Source: Henriciella sp.
Lineage (GTDB): Bacteria > Pseudomonadota > Alphaproteobacteria > Caulobacterales > Hyphomonadaceae
NCBI GenBank assembly: GCA_013214545.1
Contig: JABSQB010000005.1
Span: 1 to 64,000, forward strand
DNA length: 64,000 bases
Direction: 5' to 3'
Position numbers and translations under genes: made by a program. Below, piece by piece: positions 56,320 through 64,000 of the stretch. The notes beneath the pieces were generated by a model. That model was not told where the DNA came from and made no database searches. It saw only the letters and a program-made list of their open reading frames with translations. The number at the start of each line of letters is the position of its first letter. Within the stretch, counting starts at the first letter, position 1.

Positions 56320-56841
56320 ATGAATTCTGATGCTTATCACGCCTTTATGATGGACCACGCTGGCGGGGCCCTGTCTTCGGACATGGCGATCGCGGCTGAG
56401 CTGCATATTTTGCTGTCTGATCGGGGGCATGAGACCGCCGACATATGGAATGCTACGCGCACGGTTCTCGGCGTTGCTGATGGCTGCCCTGAAGATTACG
56501 AGCATGCCTTCCTCCCAGAAGCCCTTGAACTCGCCCGCAGCGAGTTTTCCACAGTGCCGTGGAAACGGGGCTTGTCCGGTGTCCATTATGCCAAGCGCGG
56601 CAAAGGCCGCGGAAAGCTGATGCGGCTTGACCCAGGTCAAGCAGCCCCAGAGCATAGCCATAGCGCGCTTGAGGCGACGGTTGTCCTGAAAGGGCAGTTT
56701 GAAGATGGTCACGGGCGCTATGGCCGCGGTGATCTGGTCCTTGGTCGCCCCGGTGTGCGTCACCGTCCGGCGTCGCATGGCGATGAGATGTGCATCTGCT
56801 TCGTCGCGCAAGAGCCACTGCCATTCTGGAGACTAAGCTGA
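56320..56841 (+). CDS. ChrR-like cupin protein without the anti-sigma CxxC
   Basis: 173 residues. ChrR is the zinc anti-sigma factor that holds RpoE until singlet oxygen appears. The N-terminal part aligns with the ChrR zinc domain at His7 and His29, but the following CxxC is replaced by SDRG. The C-terminal cupin domain keeps its metal set: HSHSALE (two His and Glu) and GVRHRPAS (His). There is no sigma factor gene next to it; the downstream gene is DUF6134, overlapping by TGATG. It may be an orphan sensor or a cupin enzyme rather than an anti-sigma factor. Confidence 0.82.
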   Translation: MNSDAYHAFMMDHAGGALSSDMAIAAELHILLSDRGHETADIWNATRTVLGVADGCPEDYEHAFLPEALELARSEFSTVPWKRGLSGVHYAKRGKGRGKLMRLDPGQAAPEHSHSALEATVVLKGQFEDGHGRYGRGDLVLGRPGVRHRPASHGDEMCICFVAQEPLPFWRLS

Positions 56842-57527
56842 TGTTGAAACAGGTCATGCTCGGAACCGCCGTCTTTATGCTGAGCGCCGCAGCGCAGGCA
56901 GAAGAAACAACCGCGACGCAAGTCTCTCTGCCGGCGCCGTGGGTGGCGACCGATGGCGCGGTGATTGATTTCACTGTGCTGCGCAAGGGCAAGCCTTTCG
57001 GCAGCCATGTGCTGACCTTCGACCGCGACGCCGATGGCAACCTGCAGGTCACGACCGATGTCGATCTTCAGGTGAAATTCGGGCCGATCACGGCATTCAA
57101 GTATCGACTGGACAGTGTCGAAGAGTGGGTTGATGGCCAGCTCGTCGCGCTGACCGGAAAATCGAATAATGACGGTCGCAAGGGCGAAGTCTCCGCAGAA
57201 TTGCAGGATGACAGCCTGATCGTCGACAGTACCAAGTTTGACGGCGCTTTGCCGCTGACCACCATTCCGTCCAGCCATTGGAATCGGCTTCAGGTTTATC
57301 AAAGCCAGATGCTCTCGACCGAGACTGGAGAGGTGCTGGATATCGATGTCGAAGTGATCGGTGACGATACAGTCAAAGTCGGTGACGAAGCGGTTGAGGC
57401 CACGCACTATCGCCTGAAGTCTGATCTGACGGTTGACCTTTGGTACGATAATCAATCGCGCTGGGTGAAGCTTGCCTTCGACGTGCGCGGTCAGCGCATA
57501 GAGTACGTGCTGAACGCACTCTACTAA
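56841..57527 (+). CDS. Exported DUF6134-family protein
   Basis: 228-residue protein with a signal peptide (MLKQVMLGTAVFMLSAAAQA) and a beta-rich domain: IDFTVLRKGKPFGSHVLTFD near the N-terminus, VDLQVKFGPITAFKYRLDS, and the closing VDLWYDNQSRWVKLAFDVRG. This pattern fits DUF6134; function is unknown. The ATG at 56841 overlaps the ChrR-like stop, so the two are co-translated. It ends 15 bases from the convergent cfa stop. Confidence 0.82.
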   Translation: MLKQVMLGTAVFMLSAAAQAEETTATQVSLPAPWVATDGAVIDFTVLRKGKPFGSHVLTFDRDADGNLQVTTDVDLQVKFGPITAFKYRLDSVEEWVDGQLVALTGKSNNDGRKGEVSAELQDDSLIVDSTKFDGALPLTTIPSSHWNRLQVYQSQMLSTETGEVLDIDVEVIGDDTVKVGDEAVEATHYRLKSDLTVDLWYDNQSRWVKLAFDVRGQRIEYVLNALY

Positions 57528-57542
57528 GCGCGCCTCGTTCTT

Positions 57543-58802
57543 CTAAAACTTGTTGAGGGTGAAGTGGCCGACATTGATGCGGCCATTATCGAACCCGGCT
57601 TCGCAATAGCTCAGATAGAAGCGCCACATGCGGCGGAAGCGTTCGTCAAAGCCGAGCGGCTCGATCTGGCCCCATTTCTCTTCGAAGGCGTTCGCCCAAA
57701 GGCGCAGCGTCTTGGCATAATCCGGGCCAAAATAGTGGGTCTTTTCAACCCGCAGGCCTGCGTCCATGACTTGCTCTCGCAAAGCTAGCTCGCTGGGCAA
57801 CATGCCGCCAGGGAAAATGTAACGCTGGATAAAATCAGCGCGCTTGCGATAGCGCGGGAAGAGCTGGTCATCGATGGTGATGATTTGCAGCGCCGCTTTG
57901 GCGCCGTGATTCAAGCTCTCTGAGACTTTGGCGAAATAGCTCGGCCAATAGCTCTCTCCGACGGCTTCAAACATCTCGATTGAGGCGACACCGTCATACT
58001 GGCCGCGATGGTCGCGATAGTCTTCCAGGCGGATCTGAACCTTCTCGCTGAGACCTTCGCGCTGCATCCGTGCAAGCGCCCAGTCGCGCTGAGAGGGCGA
58101 GATCGTGAGGCAAGTGACCTTGGCGCCGCGATGTTTGGCAGCATATTCCGCAAACCCGCCCCAGCCGCAGCCGATTTCCAGCACTGACTTTCCTTCGCTG
58201 AGATTAAGCTCGTCAGCGATCCGCGCATATTTGGCTTCCTGAGCCTGCTCCAGTGTGAAGCTCGGCTCGGAATAGAGCGCTGAGGAATAGGTCATCGAAT
58301 TGTCGAGCCAGAGCTCATAGAACTCATTGCCGAGATCGTAATGCGCTTCGATGTTTCGCTTCGATCCGGCTTTCGAGTTTCGATTGAAGATGTGGCGCAC
58401 CATATTTGAGATTCGCACCATCATCCCGCCAACGGCGAGCTGTCCGGCCGCTTCGAAATTCTCTGAAAAGAATTCGAGCACAGAGGTCAGATCCGGTGTC
58501 GACCATTCCTGATCCATATAGCTTTCGGCAAATCCGACATCGCCGCCCGCAATCGCCCGCTTGGCGAAATCAAAGCTGTGCACCTCGACCACGGCATTCG
58601 GGCCCTTCTGTCCGTGGTCGAACAGGACCCGGCGGCCATCTGGCAGGTCGAAGCGGATGGTTCCGCGCTTGGCCCTGAGCAACATCATTCCCGCCAGTCG
58701 AAAACCCGCTGGGACCCCGGTCAGCTGCCTCAAAGCCTCGGGCGAGGCCAATACGTGATTGGAACTGTCTTCGAGGGCGTGATCGAGGGTGGTATAGCTC
58801 AT
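57543..58802 (-). CDS. cfa: Cyclopropane-fatty-acyl-phospholipid synthase-like methyltransferase
   Basis: SAM-dependent enzyme acting on unsaturated acyl chains of membrane phospholipids. From the ATG at 58802 it has 419 residues; the frame extends to 58934 inside the upstream gene. Motifs: SAM site SVLEIGCGWGGFAEYAA, LTISPSQRDWALARMQREG, FEAVGESYWPSYFAKV and the C-terminal YLSYCEAGFDNGRINVGH with the catalytic-type Cys. Neighbouring FAD oxidoreductase and DUF1365 genes suggest a stress-lipid pathway; methylation toward furan fatty acids is an alternative to cyclopropanation. ATGA overlap with DUF1365. Confidence 0.92.
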   Translation of the reverse strand: MSYTTLDHALEDSSNHVLASPEALRQLTGVPAGFRLAGMMLLRAKRGTIRFDLPDGRRVLFDHGQKGPNAVVEVHSFDFAKRAIAGGDVGFAESYMDQEWSTPDLTSVLEFFSENFEAAGQLAVGGMMVRISNMVRHIFNRNSKAGSKRNIEAHYDLGNEFYELWLDNSMTYSSALYSEPSFTLEQAQEAKYARIADELNLSEGKSVLEIGCGWGGFAEYAAKHRGAKVTCLTISPSQRDWALARMQREGLSEKVQIRLEDYRDHRGQYDGVASIEMFEAVGESYWPSYFAKVSESLNHGAKAALQIITIDDQLFPRYRKRADFIQRYIFPGGMLPSELALREQVMDAGLRVEKTHYFGPDYAKTLRLWANAFEEKWGQIEPLGFDERFRRMWRFYLSYCEAGFDNGRINVGHFTLNKF

Positions 58803-59617
58803 GCGGTTCTCTCCAATCGCGGGGCTGCTTCTGGGGCAGCATTTTTCTGTCTTGCTATCGTTGTACGCACAGCAGACTGCTTTGGTTTTGAATGATATTT
58901 GGCGCCTTTGATCCAAAGCTTCAGGGCTTGCCAATGAATGCCCAGCGTCACCGCCAGGGTGGACAATGGTTTGGTCAGAGCAAGCTTGGTGAAACTCGCT
59001 GCTGTCGCTGGTTGCGCTTTGGCGGCGATGGTCGCCATGTGCGTTTGTGCGCCATCTTTTTGCGTCGCGACGATCAGGCGGAGATCGGTATCGCTCCAGC
59101 GCAGAGTGAATTGATAGGTTCCGGACACATCAAAGAAGGGCGAGACGTGAAAGACCTTGTCGGTCTGATGTTGATGCCGCGACCCGTCCGGTGTTTCGGC
59201 CACATAGACATGCGTTTCGCCGAACGTGTTATTGACCTCGTAAAGGATGCCTTCCAGCGCGCCATCCGGGCCATGGCCGAGCCAAAGCGAGATCGGGGCA
59301 AACTTGTAAAAGGCATGGCGGGGGAAGGTCACAAGGCGGATCACGCCGCCCTTCAGATCGATCCCCGCATTCGAAAACTGCTGCTCAGCCCACGGGCGGA
59401 GCGGCGCACGTTCACGCGCACCATGATCCTTGCGATTGAACGAGAACAGATTGCTGCCATCGACGCTGAAGACTGTGCTCTGCTGATCGGCCTCATTCAG
59501 ACGATCAATATCCACATCTATGAGCGCGAGCCCGTACTTGAACCGGTGCTCAAACGGGACCGATCTTTGGTGGACAGTGTGACCTCTCCACAGGCGTAGG
59601 GCAGGCGTATCCTTCAC
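58799..59617 (-). CDS. DUF1365 family protein
   Basis: 272 residues, recognised by LWRGHTVHQRSVPFEHRFKY, GLALIDVDIDRLNE, LVTFPRHAFYKFAPISLWLG and KVFHVSPFFDVSGTYQFTL. The family is almost always found between an FAD-dependent amine-oxidase-like gene and a cfa-like gene, as here (2-base gap and 4-base overlap). Its biochemical role is not known; a part in modifying membrane acyl chains is inferred from this constant company. Confidence 0.92.
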   Translation of the reverse strand: MKDTPALRLWRGHTVHQRSVPFEHRFKYGLALIDVDIDRLNEADQQSTVFSVDGSNLFSFNRKDHGARERAPLRPWAEQQFSNAGIDLKGGVIRLVTFPRHAFYKFAPISLWLGHGPDGALEGILYEVNNTFGETHVYVAETPDGSRHQHQTDKVFHVSPFFDVSGTYQFTLRWSDTDLRLIVATQKDGAQTHMATIAAKAQPATAASFTKLALTKPLSTLAVTLGIHWQALKLWIKGAKYHSKPKQSAVRTTIARQKNAAPEAAPRLERTA

Positions 59618-59619
59618 GA

Positions 59620-60936
59620 TTAAATGGCTCCAAGGGCCACTTTATCATTTTCTGACGCACGCGTCATGGTTGTGGTGATCTCAACACCCTCAGCTTGCCA
59701 TGGCACGCGTCCACCGAGCGACAGAGCGCAGGCGAGGCCGGCTTTCAGGCCATCCTCGTGGAAGCCGCTGCCCATCCACGCGCCGGCGAGCCAGATCCCA
59801 TCGCGGCCCTGGATGCGTTTCAGCTCTCTCACAGCTGCTTCAGCCGGGGCATCGAACTGCGGATGCGCCTTTTCCATCTTGGCGAAAGTCAGGTGTTCTG
59901 CCGGCGGTGTTTCCGGGTTCAGCGTGACAAAGAGCGGACGTTCATTGGGCAAGTTCTGAAGCCGGTTCATCCAATAGGTGAGGCACATTTCCGGCGTGCC
60001 CTGCTTCATCACATTCCAGCTGGCCCAGGCCGCCTTCTTCTTTGGCATCAGGCTCGGGTCGCGGTGCAGATAGATCTGGTTCGGACGATAGCGGGTGGAG
60101 CCAAGGAGGAAACGAGGCGTCTCAAACCGCTCATCCAGAAGTGCTCGCGTTGTATCTGAATGGGTCGCGAGGATGACATCATCAAACAGCTCTTCGCGGC
60201 CATCGTCGAGAATGATTCGGACCTTATCCCCAAACTTCATAACTTGCTGAACCGGGCTGCTGAGTTTCAGGCGATCGCCCAGCAGTCCAGCGACCGTCTC
60301 AACATAGTTTCGCGAGCCGCCTGTCACGGTGCGCCATTTCGGGCGTTCCTTATGCATCAGGCGGTGGTTTTCGAAGAACTGGAAAAAGCTGCGGGCGGGA
60401 TAATCCATCATCTCAGCTTCTGGCGTCGACCAGATGGCACCGCCCATGGGCAGGATGTAATTATCGAGGAAATCCTGATCAAATCCGTGCTTATCCAGCC
60501 AGGACCCGAGCGAGATGTCGTCGATCTTGCCAGCCTGAAGTTCTTCGCGCGCCAGATCATTGAATTTCAGGATCGTGCGCCAGAATTTGTGAAATCTCGG
60601 GCGGAAGAAATTCTTACGCTGGGCAAAAATGCCGTTCAGTGTCGAAGCCCATTCATACCCATCAGGATTGGAGATGGCGAAGCTCATATCGCTGGCTTCG
60701 GTCTGAACCCCGAGCGCGTCGAAAAAGCCGATCAGGTTGGGATAGTTGAGTGCATTGTAGACAATGAAGCCAACATCGACCGCGATCTCAGTTCCATCAT
60801 AGTCGACATCCATTGTATGAGCATGGCCGCCAGCGCGGTCATTGGCTTCGTAAACTGTTATGTCGGCCGTGTCTTTCAGGGCATAGGCAGCGCCAAGTCC
60901 GGAAATGCCGGAGCCGATGATTGCGATCCGTTTCAT
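59620..60936 (-). CDS. FAD-dependent amine-oxidase-like oxidoreductase
   Basis: 438-residue flavoprotein with an N-terminal dinucleotide fold (RIAIIGSGISGLGAAYALKD, YEANDRAGGHAHTMDVDYDG) and a C-terminal FAD contact (GIWLAGAWMGSGFHEDGLKA). It belongs to the NAD(P)-binding amine oxidase/desaturase-like group seen in singlet-oxygen regulons next to cfa homologues, where a fatty-acid desaturase function has been proposed. It overlaps phrB by ATGA. Confidence 0.9.
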   Translation of the reverse strand: MKRIAIIGSGISGLGAAYALKDTADITVYEANDRAGGHAHTMDVDYDGTEIAVDVGFIVYNALNYPNLIGFFDALGVQTEASDMSFAISNPDGYEWASTLNGIFAQRKNFFRPRFHKFWRTILKFNDLAREELQAGKIDDISLGSWLDKHGFDQDFLDNYILPMGGAIWSTPEAEMMDYPARSFFQFFENHRLMHKERPKWRTVTGGSRNYVETVAGLLGDRLKLSSPVQQVMKFGDKVRIILDDGREELFDDVILATHSDTTRALLDERFETPRFLLGSTRYRPNQIYLHRDPSLMPKKKAAWASWNVMKQGTPEMCLTYWMNRLQNLPNERPLFVTLNPETPPAEHLTFAKMEKAHPQFDAPAEAAVRELKRIQGRDGIWLAGAWMGSGFHEDGLKAGLACALSLGGRVPWQAEGVEITTTMTRASENDKVALGAI

Positions 60937-62387
60937 GCTGCGTCTCGTCTTTCTTTTAGGGTCTCATAGGCGGCAAGCGCGCGCTCGCGGCCGAATTTGT
61001 GGTCTACGATGGGTTCGGGATAGGTCTCGCCAAGCTTGATGCCTGCTTCGTGCAGGATCAGTGGTCCGGCTTCCCAAGGTTGGTAGAGATACTTTCGCGG
61101 CAGGCGGACGAGTTCCGGGCACCATTTGCGAACATAGTCGCCGGTCTCGTCGAACTTCTCGCCTTGGGTGATCGGATTGAAAATCCGGAAATAGGGAGCG
61201 GCGTCAGCGCCGGATCCTGCCGTCCATTGCCAGCTGGCGCTGTTGGAGGCCGGGTCAGCATCGACGAGAGTGTCCCAGAACCAATCCTCGCCCCGGCGCC
61301 AATGAATGAGCAGGTGCTTGGTCAGGAAGCTTGCGACGATCATGCGCACGCGATTGTGCATCCAGCCCGTATGCCAAAGCTGACGCATACCAGCATCGAC
61401 AATGGGGTAGCCGGTCTGACCAGTCTGCCAGGCCTTCAAAAGTTCGGCATCGTCCTGCCAGGGCATCAGATCGAAATCTGACTTGTAGTTCGCCTCCGCC
61501 AGATCTGGATTGTGGAAGAGGAGCACATAGGAGAAATCGCGCCAGGCCACTTCGGAGAGGAATTTCCGTGCGTTCTTCTCATTCACGTCTCCGGCATCGA
61601 TCCGGCTTTGCGTGGCGCGCCAGATTTGCGCGGGACAGATTTCACCGAAGGCAAGGTGCGGCGACAACCCTGACGTGCCGGTTTCGAGATCGGGCCGGTT
61701 GCGGTCTGCGCCATAGCTGTCGACTGGACCGTTGAGAAAAGCATTGAGCCGCTTCAGCGCGCCTGCTTCGCCGGGCGTCCAAAGCGGATCAAATCCTGTT
61801 GACCAATCGGGGCGATGGGGATGCAGAGCCCAAACATCCAGTGTCTCTGAGTCGAGGTCGAATTGGTCCAGCGCGGTCGGTGCGCTCAGCGCCGCAGGAC
61901 ACTGATAGTTCGCCTGCACCGCGCGCCAGTAGGGCGAGTAGACTTTGTAATACCCGCCTGACCCGGTTGTCTGGGTCCACGGCTCTGTGAGGACCGAGCC
62001 ATTGAAGCTCTCGACCGTTAGACCATTTGCTTTCAGATCAGATTTGATCGCGGCGTCTATGTCTCTGCCAGCCAGATCATAGCGCCGATTCCAGAAGACA
62101 GATGTCGCGCCGGTGTCTGAGGCAAGCTCAGCCAATATCGCGCCCGCATCGCCTGTCTTCAGGATAAGCTGGCCGCCGAGCGCCTCGATATGTTCAGCGA
62201 GAGAGCGCAAGGACTTATCGAGCCACCAGTTGGAGGCGCCGCCAGTTTCCCGCAGCGATGTATCTGTTTCGCGGATGTAGAGACAGATGACTCGTTCGCC
62301 CGCGGCCTTGATGGCGGCATGCAGGGCAGGGTTATCTGTGAGGCGCAGGTCGCGTCGGAACCAGATTATTGCGGGGTCTCGGCTCAC
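60933..62387 (-). CDS. phrB: Deoxyribodipyrimidine photolyase, class I
   Basis: Light-driven repair of cyclobutane pyrimidine dimers. The 484 residues start with the antenna-binding domain (AIIWFRRDLRLTDNPALHAA) and have the FAD-binding C-terminal domain with SGLSPHLAFGEICPAQIW, FLSEVAWRDFSYVLLFHNPD, GYPIVDAGMRQLWHTGWMHN and NRVRMIVASFLTKHLLIHWR, SASWQWTAGSGADAAPYFRI. The electron-transfer tryptophans of these blocks appear present. First gene of the phrB-FAD-DUF1365-cfa operon. Confidence 0.96.
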   Translation of the reverse strand: MSRDPAIIWFRRDLRLTDNPALHAAIKAAGERVICLYIRETDTSLRETGGASNWWLDKSLRSLAEHIEALGGQLILKTGDAGAILAELASDTGATSVFWNRRYDLAGRDIDAAIKSDLKANGLTVESFNGSVLTEPWTQTTGSGGYYKVYSPYWRAVQANYQCPAALSAPTALDQFDLDSETLDVWALHPHRPDWSTGFDPLWTPGEAGALKRLNAFLNGPVDSYGADRNRPDLETGTSGLSPHLAFGEICPAQIWRATQSRIDAGDVNEKNARKFLSEVAWRDFSYVLLFHNPDLAEANYKSDFDLMPWQDDAELLKAWQTGQTGYPIVDAGMRQLWHTGWMHNRVRMIVASFLTKHLLIHWRRGEDWFWDTLVDADPASNSASWQWTAGSGADAAPYFRIFNPITQGEKFDETGDYVRKWCPELVRLPRKYLYQPWEAGPLILHEAGIKLGETYPEPIVDHKFGRERALAAYETLKERRDAA

Positions 62388-62421
62388 AGCGAATACGCTC
62401 CTGATCGTGTCTCTGTCACTC

Positions 62422-62451
62422 GTTCTACGCGTGCTGTTCGAGATCGGATGA
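62422..62451 (-). promoter_or_regulatory. Candidate ECF-type promoter of the phrB operon
   Basis: On the minus strand TCATCC (62451-62446) and TAGAAC (62427-62422) are separated by 18 bases and end about 34 bases before the phrB ATG. The -35 differs at one position from the TGATCC in front of the ChrR-like gene, and spacing and distance to the start codon are alike. The -10 match to TAAGTA is weak. Confidence 0.35.
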
Positions 62452-62575
62452 CGAAAAATCAGGGAAAAAACAGTTCGATTCGCGGCTTTGACTGCGCGCC
62501 CGCGCTTTTCTAACTATTTCGTTTCGAGCTATGCCACATGCTAGGCAATGGACCTGCAATACGAGGATATCCAAG

Positions 62576-63367
62576 GTGACGGAAACCAGGCGCCTTACCT
62601 TCGGGATCGGAATGCTCTGTTATGGTCGCTACGACACATTCCGTGCCGCCCTGGACACCTACAAGGACGCCGGACTGTTCGATCTGGCAGACGAAGTGCA
62701 GATCGCGTTCAACGGTCTGGATGATGACGCGCGCGCGCTCGCCGAAGCATATGATCTGCCCTTTATTGGGACGGAAGAGAATTCAGGCATTCTTGGCGGG
62801 TTCAAGATGCTGGCGGAGGGGATGAAATCCAACATCGTCCTGTTGCTCGAGAATGACCTGCCATTGATCGAAAGCGCCAAAGAAGCGCGGCGACAGATCG
62901 AGAACGCGAAAGCGGCGCTGGCGAGCGATGCAGTCAACGTATTCCGGTTCAGACATCGCATTCATCCCGGCTATCGCGATCAGGCAAGCTGGAAGTTTCT
63001 GCGCTATTATCGCCCGTCACTGATGGCACAGATCCGCCGTCTCTTGCGTCCGGGCAAAGCCGAAAAGATGATCGGCAACTCGATCTACGTCTACACCGAA
63101 CCCGACAAGGTGTTCGATGATGTTGAGCGCATGCCAGAGGGCTGGTTCAGGATTTCCGCGCGCCACATAACCTGGTCCAATCAGTCCATTATGATCAAAC
63201 GGCGTTTCTTTCTCGACGAAATCCTCGCCTATGCGGAAGCCAATCCGTCAAATCGTACAGTCAACGGGTTCCCCGACGTGGAAAAGGAACTTAATTCACC
63301 CCACTGGAGAAAATCCGGCTGGTATGTCGGGGCAGACCTGGGTCTGTTCACGCACGCCGAGCCATAA
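62576..63367 (+). CDS. Glycosyltransferase-like protein of unknown specificity
   Basis: 263 residues from the GTG at 62576, chosen because GAGG lies about 10 bases upstream; an ATG at 62531 has no ribosome site. The protein looks like a GT-A-fold glycosyltransferase: LTFGIGMLCYGRYDTFRAAL at the start, VQIAFNGLDDDARALAEAY, GTEENSGILGGFKMLAEGM and VLLLENDLPLIES, where END may replace the DxD motif. It precedes a second glycosyltransferase-like gene by 9 bases. The specific family is unclear to me. Confidence 0.7.
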   Translation: MTETRRLTFGIGMLCYGRYDTFRAALDTYKDAGLFDLADEVQIAFNGLDDDARALAEAYDLPFIGTEENSGILGGFKMLAEGMKSNIVLLLENDLPLIESAKEARRQIENAKAALASDAVNVFRFRHRIHPGYRDQASWKFLRYYRPSLMAQIRRLLRPGKAEKMIGNSIYVYTEPDKVFDDVERMPEGWFRISARHITWSNQSIMIKRRFFLDEILAYAEANPSNRTVNGFPDVEKELNSPHWRKSGWYVGADLGLFTHAEP

Positions 63368-63376
63368 GAGGTCTGC

Positions 63377-64000
63377 ATGGTCAAGAATGTCGTCTGTATG
63401 AAGTGGGGCACACGGTATCCATCGCCGTTCGTGAACCGACTCTATCGGGCGATCCGTCGCAATACGACCGGTGACTTACGCTTTGTCTGCTTCACTGATG
63501 ACTCCGAAGGTCTGATGCCGGAAGTCGAACATCAACCCCTGCCACCGATCGATATCCCCGCTGGCCTCGAATGGACCCCGTGGCGCAAGCTGTCGCTCTG
63601 GCAACCTGGTCTGGGCGGTCTGGAAGGCGACGTGCTGTTCCTGGATGTCGACCTGGTCGTGACCGGCAACATGGATCCGTTCTGGGACTATGAGCCGGGC
63701 GAGATGTGCGTTGCGGAGAACTGGACCCAGAAAGGGCAGGGGATCGGCAACACGTCTGTCTATCGCTGGAACATGGGCAAGCATATGGAGATCTACGAGC
63801 AATATCAGCGTGACAATGCCTCTGTGCATGCCGAGCATCGGGTCGAGCAGCATTATGTCTCCGCCATGGTGCCCAAGATGATCTACTGGCCCGACGAATG
63901 GTGCGTCAGCTTCAAACACTCCCTGTTGCCGAAATTCCCGATGAACTGGTTCAAGACCCCGGCTCTGCCAGCGGAAACCAAAGTCGTCGCCTTTACCGGC
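63377..64000 (+). CDS. Glycosyltransferase-like protein, 3' truncated by window edge
   Basis: An open frame from the ATG at 63377 runs off the window, giving 208 residues. It reads MVKNVVCMKWGTRYPSPFVN at the start, then FVCFTDDSEGLMPEVE, WTPWRKLSLWQPGLGGLEG and the clear nucleotide-sugar DxD-type strand DVLFLDVDLVVTGNMDPFWD, with NTSVYRWNMGKHMEIYEQY after it. This is a GT-A-type transferase related to the GT8-like/hypothetical glycosyltransferases. It forms a pair with the gene before it, probably for a surface polysaccharide. Confidence 0.82.
   Translation, partial: MVKNVVCMKWGTRYPSPFVNRLYRAIRRNTTGDLRFVCFTDDSEGLMPEVEHQPLPPIDIPAGLEWTPWRKLSLWQPGLGGLEGDVLFLDVDLVVTGNMDPFWDYEPGEMCVAENWTQKGQGIGNTSVYRWNMGKHMEIYEQYQRDNASVHAEHRVEQHYVSAMVPKMIYWPDEWCVSFKHSLLPKFPMNWFKTPALPAETKVVAFTG

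Noticed and set aside
60160-60969. A 269-codon plus-strand frame inside the FAD oxidoreductase gene
   Set aside because: Antisense to a flavoprotein with clear FAD motifs; no independent support.

Overview
The window looks like chromosomal DNA from a moderately GC-rich, non-phototrophic alphaproteobacterium, most like the Hyphomonadaceae/Maricaulaceae-Caulobacterales group. This is inferred from gene families and neighbourhoods, not from a search: RNase E/G-like gene followed by yacG, an NDUFS4-type complex I subunit, murA-DUF2948-hisD-UPF0262, a senC/regB-regA redox locus, DUF1501/DUF1800 genes and a TonB-dependent receptor. I see no insertion sequence, prophage, integron or CRISPR array. 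Both edges cut a gene: a TonB-dependent receptor at the left and a glycosyltransferase-like gene at the right.

Layout. 1-1839: end of a TonB-dependent receptor. 2007-14711: one long, mostly overlapping operon, gspCDEFGHIJKLMN (type II secretion), then an unknown lipoprotein, a short RNase E/G-like protein and yacG. 14889-18839: guaB, an acetyltransferase, tRNA-Glu, a double cold-shock protein, a DUF192 protein and a thioesterase. 18871-26494: tRNA-Pro, an NDUFS4-like subunit, the DUF1501/DUF1800 exported pair, tRNA-Arg, a PBP4-type D,D-carboxypeptidase and an exported M3 oligopeptidase. 26549-27209: a gene-free, highly structured stretch that contains a previously unmarked 6S RNA gene. 27210-37956: a small unknown protein with a degenerate alpha/beta-hydrolase, polA, two tandem AraC-type regulators, an amino-acid permease, a PHA depolymerase, an acetyltransferase and a small LuxR-type regulator.

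37953-44119: senC divergent from regB-regA, then a VOC protein, pgeF, a glutathione transferase and an acyl-CoA synthetase. 44085-48536: a probable choline/betaine uptake and oxidation locus with a canonical BCCT carrier, a divergent BCCT-like carrier and a GMC oxidoreductase. 48891-53197: tRNA-Thr, a 43-residue ORF, an LRAT-like protein, and murA-DUF2948-hisD-UPF0262. 53194-56195: a cysK-sseA-metC sulfur operon.

56260-62451 is the most interesting module. A ChrR-like cupin protein and a DUF6134 exported protein converge on a four-gene operon phrB - FAD oxidoreductase - DUF1365 - cfa-like methyltransferase. This resembles the gene content of singlet-oxygen (RpoE/ChrR) regulons, yet no sigma factor gene is present and the ChrR-like protein has lost the CxxC of the anti-sigma zinc site. 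Matching ECF-like promoter candidates, each with an 18-bp spacer, lie in front of both transcription units. The window closes with two glycosyltransferase-like genes.
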